From Schizophyllum amplum (taxonomy: Eukaryota > Basidiomycota > Agaricomycetes > Agaricales > Schizophyllaceae), in assembly GCA_007026445.1 (NCBI GenBank), contig VDMD01000016.1, positions 310,001 to 374,000 of the forward strand: a stretch of DNA of 64,000 nt, given 5' to 3'. The notes beneath the pieces were generated by a model. It was not told the DNA's origin. It saw nothing but the letters and a program-made list of their open reading frames with translations, and did not search any database. Positions 46,655-56,298 of this stretch are shown here, one piece after another. Every line of letters starts with the position of its first letter. Position 1 is the stretch's first letter. The position numbers and the translations under genes are program-made.

Positions 46655-47580
46655 CACGATGTGAGGAGAGAGAAGGCGATGGTAGCAAAGGTGCTGGTAG
46701 GACTGAATTGTGCAGTAGCCTTTTATACTTGGTTGGAATTGCGGGAGGTCGTTTGTGACCGTGCCGGAGGCCGTCATCGAGGGAAGACAAGTCGCGCCCG
46801 CGATGTCGCATACAAGCAAGTTGCGGGATAACCGAAGACGGGCTCCAGAAGTGCTGTAGTACCAGCCTCGCACAGGCTCTTCGGGAGGTCGTTGTAAGAG
46901 TTAGCCCGGACCAGAGGATGCGGGCACAGGGACGAGCAGGTAAGGTGCCTGGTTGAATACACCGCTGAATGGGAGGCCGGGAGTCGATGGGTGCACTGGA
47001 AACTGGAGGTTCACGGTTGATGGGATGAGAGCGCTTGAGCGACATGGTGCCAGTCGTCGACATCTATGAGAAGCCGCAGGTCAAGACAGTCCACGAGGGC
47101 CTAGAGATGGGAGTTTTCAGAGCAAGCGATGCTCGCTGCAGTCGACCAGCCGACGGATCCGAAAAATCCCGTTGTAACGGATTGTCGTCGACAAGGAGAA
47201 TATGATTGTGCTGCTTTAGTCTAACGGGTCAGCCTCTTCTCACAGATTGACGGGGGGACGGGTCAGTGAGTGTTGCTTCAGATACAGCAACGGCTGGGCA
47301 CCGAATGTTGACATTGAACTTCGACGCGGGGCGAAGCAGTTGGATATGCCGCAGAAAGCAACTCCGGAGTGACTGTACTTAGGTGACAGAGCAGCATTCA
47401 GTCCTGTGTGAGTGCCCTTTGCACCGAGATATATCTGCCACGGGAGGCTAAAGACTTACTAAAGTACATAGCCGCGGAGGGCAAGTCTCAAGAGGCAAGC
47501 CAAAATAGTAGCCCTCCCAGTTCGTGTGGCGCGAGCCACTGCCTTTAATCATTCAGTCCGCAGCACAGTCAAGCACGATG
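46655..47580. other. GH43 upstream region, no gene seen
   Basis: GH43 promoter and about 0.9 kb up to the hAT-like element. No credible coding sequence. Confidence 0.45.
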
Positions 47581-47588
47581 GGACCAGA
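47581..47588. repeat. Left 8-base target-site duplication
   Basis: GGACCAGA directly before the left inverted repeat. The same eight bases follow the right inverted repeat at 48990-48997. Confidence 0.85.
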
Positions 47589-48989
47589 CAGGCGGGGTGC
47601 ACCGGAAGATTCCGTTGCACCCAACTCCTCCCATCAGACGGCCTCGCTTATTCAGCCGGTCGAGCGGACCGGTCACGTTCTCAGCCACGTGCATGCCCAA
47701 GGGCGGTCCCCGCGTCGCATACTTATCCTCTCTGTACCGCTGGCTTGTCCTCTTGAACCTCATACTTTCGATAAAATGCCCCTTCGCCAGATTATACCGT
47801 CCCCGCTGCCAATAGCATCGAAATCCATGATCTTGACGTTCCTATAACACTCGCCGTCTCCCGCGCACAGACAGACCGCACGCTCTCCGCCTTGTGCGAT
47901 ATCTGCGGTCTCGCAGCAGTTGCATCCGATAGCCTTCGCGCAGACGATCTAGAACGTCGTCGCAAGACTGCTACGTACTACGCTCGCGCATCCACAGTTC
48001 AACCGAGACATGAACAGGCCGAGAAGGCCAAGATCAGCGATGCTGCTGATCTGGAGGTTGCAGAACATTTAGATGCATATCGGGCAACGGTGCGTGGTAT
48101 TATATGACCCCCTCAGGTGCACAAAGTGACCGTGCTATACAGAGCTTCCCTATACCGGGACCTACACGTCTGGCACTAGCAGGTGTGCCGCCTGCTGAGT
48201 TCGGGGAGGCCTCCATCGCACAACCCCAGATCGTCGGAGGGGACCAATCCCTTGCACTCCCTGCCGATAGCCCTCCCTATCAAGTCATCTACCACATCTT
48301 CGTCTTCTTTGGTCGATCTTCGTTCCCGTGCGGCAGTCCCCGTCATATCAAATCACCGCGACAATGCCCTCTCGACAAGCCTTACAGCACCCTCACCCCC
48401 CGGAGACATGTCCCCTTTGCCTGTACCACCACATATGTCTGTATCGTACCCGGACCATTCGCATTCGAACACGGACTTTGCGGGAGTCACACCTACTCTG
48501 GGTCCGCGCGAATGCGAGGGTGTGGCGATTGAGTGGACATCGGGTTCCATCTGGTCCACATATCCCTTACGCGCAGCATAAATGGGGTGAGCCTGGCTGA
48601 GATGTATAAGCTGGAGGGAGGTAAATCACATGCCAGACATAGACACCTCCGAGGAGGCACAGAGAGCTGAGGACAGCGGGGGAAGGTATAATCCAGTAAG
48701 CATTGTAATAGAACAATGACTGTATTCGTTGAAGGGCCGAAAGCGGTGCGAAAAAATATGTGAATTGTTCCTTACAGTCTGTACTAATAACATGTCGTGT
48801 CTAAAATACGAGATTCAGACGCCTGCAGCGAGGGGAGCCTGAGGGGAGCGCGCGGGTCAGACGCGTCGCGCTTACTAATGGTTTGTTTACATCGATTTGT
48901 AGCGCGATATGATGACTAAGCTGCCTGGGGACCGTTTAGGGGGCCCTCAAGGGGTGGATTTCACGGCATCTTCCGGTGCACCCCGCCTG
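47589..48989. mobile_element. hAT-like DNA transposon, probably non-autonomous
   Basis: A 1,401-base element bounded by 22-base perfect terminal inverted repeats (47589-47610 and 48968-48989, beginning CAGGCGGGGTGCACC). It is flanked by a perfect 8-base direct repeat, GGACCAGA. Eight-base target duplications with short inverted ends starting CAG are characteristic of the hAT superfamily. The interior has no recognisable hAT transposase (no BED finger or C-terminal dimerisation block seen). It contains coding-like sequence on the plus strand, annotated separately. The intact ends and identical target duplication suggest a fairly recent insertion. Confidence 0.85.
47794..48581 (+). CDS. Coding-like segment inside the hAT-like element, unrecognised
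   Basis: Two plus-strand stretches look protein-coding. The first (about 47,794-48,104) reads SIEIHDLDVPITLAVSRAQT, LSALCDICGLAAVASDSLRA and EKAKISDAADLEVAEHLDAY. It has no ATG of its own until MCDICGL at 47892 and stops at 48107. The second (about 48,183-48,581) reads ALSTSLTAPSPPGDMSPLPV, NTDFAGVTPTLGPRECEGVA and IEWTSGSIWSTYPLRAA, then stops. A CxxC pair (CDIC) and the C-x-G-x-x-x-E-W-T-x-G-S motif could be metal-binding or structural. It might be host sequence carried by the element or a remnant of its own protein. I cannot name a family. Confidence 0.35.
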
Positions 48990-48997
48990 GGACCAGA
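48990..48997. repeat. Right 8-base target-site duplication
   Basis: GGACCAGA directly after the right inverted repeat, identical to 47581-47588. Confidence 0.85.
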
Positions 48998-49106
48998 AGC
49001 TTATACGATGTTTTTTCTGCCGAGTAATAACTTATGTATGCTACTGAGTGGCATTCCCAAATCCCAAACGCAACGGCCCAACAAGCCTCGCAAGTCGACA
49101 ACAGGT

Positions 49107-49148
49107 AAGCCCAAGGATAGTGTACCACAAGTCCAAGGATAGTGTACC
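49107..49148. repeat. Short direct repeat, two 20-base copies
   Basis: AAGCCCAAGGATAGTGTACC at 49107-49126 and AAGTCCAAGGATAGTGTACC at 49129-49148, one base different, two bases apart. Lies in the calnexin 3' flank. Confidence 0.8.
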
Positions 49149-49292
49149 GCCAGTCCCTCGTCGGGACATGGCGGGTCCGACGCAATATGCAACACTACAC
49201 CCACGCGCGACACGACACCCCATGGCGACATGACGCCTCAGAGCGACGCAGCGACATCCCATCGGAGGTACTATATACCCCCAAACCGTTTT

Positions 49293-51186
49293 TTACTTGC
49301 CCCCACGCTTCTTCGCCGCCTTCTCCTCCTTCTTCTCCTCGCCCGCGGGGGCGACCGGAGCGGCCTCCTTCGCCACCTTGTCGTCCGGTGAAGGTGCGTC
49401 GGTCTTCTTCGACGACTGACATACTTTCAGCCTGGGACAAAGCAGACGAACAGGGCCAAGGACATACCTTGGTAACGACGGGCTTCTGCTGCGAGCCAAC
49501 GAGGCCGAAGAGCGCGCCGAACATGCCGAAGAGCGTGAGGACGCCGAGCGCGAGCGCGGCGCCGGTCTCGGGGCTTGTCTTGAAGGCGAGGACAGGGTCG
49601 AGGCGGGCGAGGTCGATGAAGTCGAAGACCTTGTAGCGGATGAAGCCGACGGGGTCCTCGCTGAAGGTGAGCTCGTCGTCGTCGTCGACGTCGGCCTTCT
49701 TGTTCTTCGCGGCGACCTCGAGGGGCTTCTTGACGTCGAAGGTCTCGGCCTTGAAGGCGTTGGCGTCCTCGATGCTGTGGCCGACGTAGATGTTGTCGAA
49801 GAGGATGTCCTCGGTCATGGTCCAGAGCTCAATGCCAAGGCCGCCCTGCAACTACGTTAGCACCAGCTGAGTCCCAGTACCTAGAGGACGTACGATGGGG
49901 ACGAGCGACTTGACCGGGGTGAGGTCCTCGAAGTAGTCCGGGTTGGGGATCTTGCGCGGCGCCCACGGGCCCTTGTAGTCGGGGTTGTCGATCATCGGCG
50001 CGTACCACTTGCCCTTGTACTCCGGGTTGGCCTTCATCGGGCGCTTCCACTCGCCGCAGCCAGGCGCCTCAGCGCACTTGGGGTTCGGCACCGTGGGCGC
50101 GATCCAGTCACCGTCCTCCTCGTCGTCCCACTCCTCCGGCTTCTCAGACGAAGGGTCGGGGATGACGGACGGCTCGTCGTCGAGCCAGCCCTCAGGCTTG
50201 ACGGCCTCCTCGTCAACGATCTCGTAGGGCGCGTCCTCGTCCCAGTCGGCGGGCTTGGTAGCCTCGGGGTCAGCAATCTTCTTGGCGTCGACCCAGTCCT
50301 CAGGCTTAACGTCCTCGGCGTCGTCGATCTCGGCAGGCGGCATGACAGCGGGGTTAAAGTCCTCGAGGAGGCTACCGCTGGACTTGCTCTCGCCGTTGAA
50401 GAGAACCTCGTAAGTGTTGTCAGGGCTAAATAGTAGGTCAGCATCTGATCAAACGTCTGCACAGGAATGAACTTACTTGAGAATGAGCGTGTACAAGTTG
50501 GTGAGCTTTTCAATGCTAGGCTTGGGAGGGGTCTTCAAGTGCTTCTCCTCGAACTCCCCAGTGATGGGGTTCTTGTGGCGGAAGATGAAGTGAATCTGAA
50601 GAGGAAGGTTAGTACCCATACGTGAGAACGGAAGATTACACGACGTACCTTGGTACCAGGGCACGTCATGTCAGGACCGAACATGATGGTCCATGGTGTC
50701 TTGTCATCGAACTCCTTGCCGCTGGTCTGGAAACCGTCTTCAAGGAGCTTGATGTAGCCACCACCGCAGTTGCCGCCCTTCTGGTACTTAACCTCGTACT
50801 GGACGACAAGCGGCTGCTCCTTGAAGTCAATAGTCTCCTTGAAGGGGGCAGAGATGGCGTGGTGGGCAGCCTTCGTCTTGGCGACGAGGCCGAGGTCACC
50901 CTCAATGACAGAGATCGAGGGCTCCTCGACCTGCCATTCCCCGACGTAGCTAAACGTCTCCCCACCGACGGGAGTCTTCTTGGTCGCCTCCGAGGGCGTC
51001 CAGCGCGACGACCAATCGTCGGTGAACTGCTCGATGAAGGGCGCCTTGATCTCCGTAGACTATCACAGTGCGTCAGCGGCGTGCTACTCCCGCGTGAAGA
51101 ACTGCGCGCACCTGGAATTCGGGCTTCTCCTGCGCGACGACGCCAACGACGGCGACGGCGAGGACCGAGAACGCTGCGCTCCGCAT
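49293..51186 (-). CDS. Calnexin, ER membrane lectin chaperone
   Basis: Binds monoglucosylated N-glycans and retains folding glycoproteins in the endoplasmic reticulum. The start is the ATG at 51186, with signal peptide [19 protein letters not shown]. The globular lectin domain shows [74 protein letters not shown] and [15 protein letters not shown]. The proline-rich P-domain arm carries tandem repeats: [36 protein letters not shown], then [40 protein letters not shown]. After [20 protein letters not shown] comes one transmembrane helix ([20 protein letters not shown]) and a Lys/Glu-rich cytosolic tail ending AAKKRGGK, stop at 49293. Several short introns, no frame breaks. The membrane helix distinguishes it from calreticulin. 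Confidence 0.96.
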
Positions 51187-51736
51187 AGCGAAGGACCGGG
51201 ACGATAATGTGAAGTGAAAGGGTAACCGTGAAGGAATGCGAGACGAAGACACGTTGGCTAAATATTGGGAGGACACGCCTTGCCACGTAGCCGAATAGGC
51301 TCACGTGATCATGCCTCCGGTCACCGGGCGCGAGCCTGCGGCTTGTTGCAGGCGTTCCAGCACCTTCCATGCCCGCTCCCGCAGCTTTTCCGTCCTCCGA
51401 AGCGGTACGGCGCGCGAACTTGGAAGATGCGGGCTCACATCGAGCTGTCAGTGTACGCGGAAATTCGCGCCAGTCGTCAACATCACTTGGATGAATTCGA
51501 CTGTAACAGCCCTTGTCTGTATCCCATAGCCGTTATTTCCATCACGAGTGATGGACAAAGTGTATTCTGGACAGTCACACAGAGGCCATACTCTCGCATT
51601 GGCCTCGCATACGGCGTGCTTCCTCGGACGAACTTCAACGATCGACTTGCCTTTTATGGACGAACAATGATTAGGCGCCGGACCGCGGTGATGTCAGCAA
51701 TTATACGGACTGCTGTATTTCTTCCTTCCGCCATCC
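51187..51736. other. Divergent promoter region
   Basis: 550 bases between the calnexin start and the start of the F-box-like gene. It holds both promoters; nothing else seen. Confidence 0.5.
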
Positions 51737-53363
51737 ATGCAGTATGCTGAACTGCACGACCTCCCCGCCGAGCTCCTCCAGGTCATCCTCGACTACACGT
51801 CAGATGATGATCTCCAGCACACCGTGCACGCGATCACCGTGGCCGAGCCGCGCGCAGCGATCCCGCACGCTCTCATGTTTAAGCACCTTCGCCTGACGCG
51901 TCCAGAGCAGGCTATGCAGCTGTATCTGCGCCTGCGCCGTGATCCCGAACTCGGCGCTGCCGCACGCACACTCGCGCTCACGTCGTGGGCGACGGACGGG
52001 CAAGCAGTCACCAACTTCTCTCGCATGCTGCCCAACCTCACGTCGCTCATCCTGTACATCGGCCCGACGAGTTTTAATCCAGAGGAACTCGAAGAGCTAT
52101 TCATGAAGGAACTGCCGCACCTCGAATACATATCGGTTCGGTTCAGACCCTAGTACGTACGCCGACATGGTAGACCTGTTACACGGCTGACATGTGCGCA
52201 GCGTGCAGAAGGCGAACTACTATCAGTTCCTCAAGGTAAATACCATCGTATGATCGCCGTTGATCACTACTGACATGTCCAAGGGAGCCTACTTTGACTC
52301 CGCTCTTCTTCAGCTGTCCAAATGGGCACCAGGCGAACTCCCCTCCTTGTCCATCGTGCAGGACCCTCTAGACCCCTCAGTGCAGAGACAGCAAAAGTTC
52401 GCGCAGCCCCTCGTCTTCTTCAGACTTGACCCGTACCTCTCTGCGCTCGCCAAGTCCGACTACCTCTCCACCGTGTCCTCCTTCCGCCTGCGCATCCCGA
52501 GCCGCCAAGTCGCCCGCTCCCTCGTATCCTCCAGCAGATCCCTCCCCTCCCTCGAGCTCCTCGACCTCACCACATGCAACGTCAGCGAATCCGACACGCA
52601 AGCCATCATCGCGCGCTTTTGGCGCTTGCGACATCTGGTCCTTGACGCCTGCGCTATCGTTCGTGCCGAGATGCACGAGGCGGACTGGTTCGCGTTTGGC
52701 AAAGAGTGTGCTACGGTCGGCACACATCGCGCCCGGCAACGCGAGAAGACGCTCAAGGCATGGCTAGAAGAGCAAGTCGCTCGCGAGGAGCACGTCTTCA
52801 GCAAGCCGGGCTTCGAGCTCCAACAATCCGCACCGAAGAGGAAAGGGAAGCGCGGCCGGCGCGGGCTGGCTACAGCGACGCTCTCCCTCCGCGACAAAGA
52901 GGAGAAGGTGGTACCGGCCGGTTTCCAGCTTCCGAAGGAATTGCGCAGTCTAGTGCCGAAGGTGCGCATCCTGCCTGCGCTGCCGCAGCTGCTGTCCATC
53001 GCCACGTCGTCCTCGACCGGACATGAGATACCGCCAGCTAAACAGCAGACGTTCGCGGCGCAATTCCAGCTCGGCTGGAACGAGGGCGTGGCGCAGATCG
53101 AGGCGGTGCGCGTGCGGATGAAGCGGTCGTCGACGCTTGGGTATCGGATTCTGCGACATAACTTCGAAGAGCAGGAAGACCTAGAGGAGCACGAAGTAGA
53201 CGAAGGGTTCAATGGGCTAGAAGACGCGGACGAGGCAGACTTCTCGTTGGATCGGAACATGCCAACGCCCGTCGTTTGCCTCGCGGGCAAAGCCCCTCTA
53301 GAAAAGCATCCACCGGGATGCGGCCATTTCGTGGAACAGGACGTGTGGAAGGACCCATTGTAG
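51737..53363 (+). CDS. F-box/LRR-like protein of Agaricomycete type
   Basis: The ATG at 51737 starts MQYAELHDLPAELLQVILDY, matching the beginning of an F-box (LPxELLxxIL), but the second half of the motif is weak. After it, leucine-rich-like segments occur: LTLALTSWATD-type sequence around 51,975, FSRMLPNLTSLILYIGPTSF, LPHLEYISVRFRP, and, after two introns near 52,150-52,285, LSTVSSFRLRIPSRQVARSL, LPSLELLDLTTCNVSESDTQ and FWRLRHLVLDACAI. The C-terminal third is charged (KRKGKRGRRGLATATLSLRD, EEQEDLEEHEVDEG) and ends DVWKDPL at 53363. Proteins of this form usually recruit substrates to SCF ubiquitin ligases; substrate unknown. About 480 residues. Confidence 0.7.
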
Positions 53364-53476
53364 CTTGATGTAGACTGTACCGCTAGATTTATTAGTACTT
53401 CATAAGGCGCTATATGTACATGGACAGGCTCGTAAGTTGTCCGACAGTAATGTGTAGAGTCAATTTCGCCTTTGAC

Positions 53477-54926
53477 TTATCCCATGATTGTGGGGGAACG
53501 CAAACTCGGACCCGGCTGTAACGCCATGTCTTCCCGTCCTGGATGCATGTCCCCAGATAATGGTGTGCCAGGAACGACGCGTATCGAATCGGAAGACGTC
53601 CTCAAAGAGTCCAACAACACGTCTGCAGCTTCTCTTCGTTGTGGTGCTGCAAAAGCAAGCGGTTCCGATGAATGCGTGTCGACAAGCGACTCCCGCACTA
53701 CGTCTGACTTCCTAGTGGTCACGATCAATATGACAGACGTCGCATATATGGCCTGTCCGATGGACGGTGAGTAAGTCCTACAAGGACACTGCGAGGAGAA
53801 AAACGCACAGAGTAGAAGTCAATGGCCACCGTCAATATGTCGGCTACCTCCGGAATCGTCAGGCTGACGGCAAGGTATATGGTCTTGTTACAGGGTACTC
53901 AATACCTGATGGCGATAGTTGAGTATGGAGGTCACATACCAATCCGCCGCAATATACGCAGCCCGACTCGAGGACCAGCAGTAGCACGCTCTCTGCTCCG
54001 CTCGTCCGAGACCGCCTCTCCATCAAGGACGTCATATCACGACGGTAGAGCCTGGTGAAGCCCATGAGCATGCAAGGTGCTATGCAGAGAACAGCGAGAG
54101 CTCGTACCACGCCTGCGCGCCCACAACCAGCGTCGCGACGAGATTGGTTGCAAGAATCGTCGGTACGAGCAAGGACTTGTCTGCAGTCGTCCCGTCATAC
54201 AACAGAGCATAGTCGAGTATAACCCCGACTTCGTCTCCGTCAACGATGCGTATTGACGATTTCAGTAGAACTTAGTTGAACTCACCAATATTACCGCCCA
54301 TGCACAGCAAGAGGACCACTCGTATCCAGCGTTTAGACTTACACATAATCCACGCTCGCCACAGCACGATAGCATCGCTGATCAGGCTCTAGAAATAAAT
54401 CGACGTCAGCGCCCTCCAACCAGCGTCCTCAAACCAAACTTGACACGCACATTCAGCCGAATATTGACGCCCACCACTATGGCCAAGGCATCGAACTGCA
54501 GGCCGGCGGTCCCACCGGGATATAGCGGCGTATGGCGAACATGGGAAAAGGTGTGAAGGGTGATTCCCACAGTCGAGGAGATGAATAGAGTCGAGACGAT
54601 AGCGGTGAGCATACGCGTTGGTCCGGGCTGATGCCTGTTGTGATGGTTATAAGTAAGGGCAAACGATGTAATTTATCATAGCAGACAATATATCATTCAG
54701 ATGAAGGGACGATAGCCGGTGAGTGGGATTGCAGACTCACGCTAGAGCCGCGAAGGCGCCGATGGTCAGAGCTGCTTGAATGCCTGGTGGGCCGTTGAGC
54801 ATAGTCTACCAGACCATCGAATGGGGAACACTCACCATAAACCAGCAGCCCGATGCCAACTTGGATAAGATTTCCCTGCAACGTACGCACACCTTCCTGC
54901 AAGATGGGATATGCAGCGCTCATCAT
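53477..54926 (-). CDS. Seven-helix integral membrane protein, Agaricomycete family
   Basis: Intron-rich minus-strand gene. I take the ATG at 54926 or 54923 (MMSAAYPILQEG) because it runs into an amphipathic start, GNLIQVGIGLLVYG, across splice sites to MLNGPP and further hydrophobic exons. Helices visible: MLTAIVSTLFISSTVGITLH; FDALAIVVGVNIRLN; DAIVLWRAWIMWKSKRWIRV with VVLLLCMGG; VPTILATNLVATLVVGAQAW; and VLLLVLESGCVYC. Between the last two lies RRDMTSLMERRSRT, a basic cytosolic loop. The C-terminus is hydrophilic (MIVTTRKSDVVRESLVDTHS) and stops at 53477. This layout, with W-R-A-W and ESGxVYC motifs, recurs in unnamed multi-helix proteins of mushrooms. Ligand and function are unknown. A TATA-like GATATAAAGG lies near 54,975 on this strand. 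Confidence 0.68.
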
Positions 54927-55687
54927 GCAGAAGGAGCGGGATGTCCTGCACACCCGCCCTGCAACACCGACGCCCTTTATATCGGCGATGTATACGCAGT
55001 AAGCTAGCGCGCGCAGCTGTGGCGCCCTCCCACGGTGGGCGCTGTACTTAGTAGTAAGTAGCGAGGGCGGAGTGAAGCTGCTCAAAATAAGCCAGATGAG
55101 ATGCTGTTACAACCCGGACGCACCGCAAAGCCTCATCAACAATATAACCAAGCACAACGGCGGGGACGTGCATAAGCAGTTAGATTACGTTCGGAAATCA
55201 CCAGAGCTTGGCCTGGACGAGGTTAACATCACGAATAACGCTCGCGTTTATTCTGGTCCTCCGCTTTCAGTGCATGCCCGTACTCCATCGCTGCTCCAAC
55301 ATGATCTAGTCTTGCCCTCCTTGACTGCGCCGGAACGGCCCCAGGAAGCTCTCCCGCCAGACGGATGGGATCGCCAACAGGCATCAGAGGTTGCTGGTGA
55401 GCGCATACGAATCACGGTGTACAAGAGTGCGGGGCGGAGTGTATTCAGGGCATCCTGGTCCTGGATATGTCCATCGGGTTGTTAACCTCTCCTAGCGGCT
55501 CGAACAAGGAAGCTGCAGAGCGATGCGTATGCCCAACTCTGACATGCAGGCGCTGATGACAGGAATGCACGACGATGGTGACGAGATCGACGGAAGGTAT
55601 AGATACAGAGTGTGGGATGTCCTAGGGATACAGGGTATATTATTGCTTCGGTGCGCTATTGAACTGGAAAAGGCAGGTCAGCTCAGA
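54927..55687. other. Intergenic, no gene seen
   Basis: Promoter of the membrane protein gene, then the 3' flank of PFD1. The plus-strand open frame at 55,072-55,485 has no recognisable features. Confidence 0.4.
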
Positions 55688-56157
55688 TCATGGAGGATGG
55701 GAGGGCGCACGCACGATATCTCGTAATTGCCCTTGCGCCTCGTTGAACTGCTTCTCCAAGAACTTTGATTTTTTGGTGAGACTTGTGAGGTCGTCTCCGA
55801 GCTCCTTCTCCTGCGCCTTGAGCTCGGACTCCATATCCTTCCGCGGGCTCATGAGGAACCTGCGAGGCGTGTTAGATGTGAGTAGTGGACAGGGATCGAG
55901 AACGCACATCTTGCCCACTCCCTTGTACATCTTCACGTCGTCGTCCAGCTGGCTGATCTCATCTATGGTGAGCTGCACTATGCGCCGCTCGCGCTGCTTG
56001 GCAGCCATCTGTTGCTGGGCAAAGCTGTAGGCGCGCTGAGAGTTGACCGCTGTCTGCTGAATTTGCAGAAGGATCTGGGGGACTTTGTCAGACCTATTGC
56101 TAACCCTCCGTATGTGCCCCTCACCTTGCGGAGGGTGTCATCTGGGAGAGTGGACAT
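55688..56157 (-). CDS. PFD1: Prefoldin subunit 1
   Basis: Beta-type subunit of the prefoldin hexamer, which hands nascent actin and tubulin to the CCT chaperonin in the cytosol. The start is the ATG at 56157 (MSTLPDDTLRK). An intron is followed by ILLQIQQTAVNSQRAYSFAQ and QMAAKQRERRIVQLTIDEIS with QLDDDVKMYKGVGKM, then a further intron and FLMSPRKDMESELKAQEKEL with GDDLTSLTKKSKFLEKQFNE. These form the two long coiled-coil arms and the central hairpin (YKGVGKMF) of beta prefoldins. The final part is GQLRDIVRAPSHPP, stop at 55688. Length about 120 residues, as usual. It shares a 141-base upstream region with SNU114. Confidence 0.9.
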
Positions 56158-56298
56158 GGTGGTTGGATCGACGCGCTTGATCGGAGTTTGCCGACGTCGG
56201 TTGGCGCGTCAAAGTTTGCACGCGTCTTGCGTTTGCCCCTCTCGGTCAACCGCCGCCCTCCCATTCACGGCTTGTCTCCGCCGTCCATCCCCTCCAAC
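56158..56298. promoter_or_regulatory. Bidirectional promoter region PFD1/SNU114
   Basis: Only 141 bases separate the two divergent start codons, so both genes must share this DNA for transcription initiation. No TATA box is evident. Confidence 0.6.

Noticed and set aside
50666..51370. Minus-strand Ser/Arg-rich open frame over the calnexin N-terminus
   Set aside because: Wrong frame of the calnexin exon; no conserved feature.
53472..54058. Plus-strand open frames opposite the seven-helix membrane protein
   Set aside because: The minus-strand exons carry hydrophobic helices and splice sites; the plus-strand frames are unstructured shadows.
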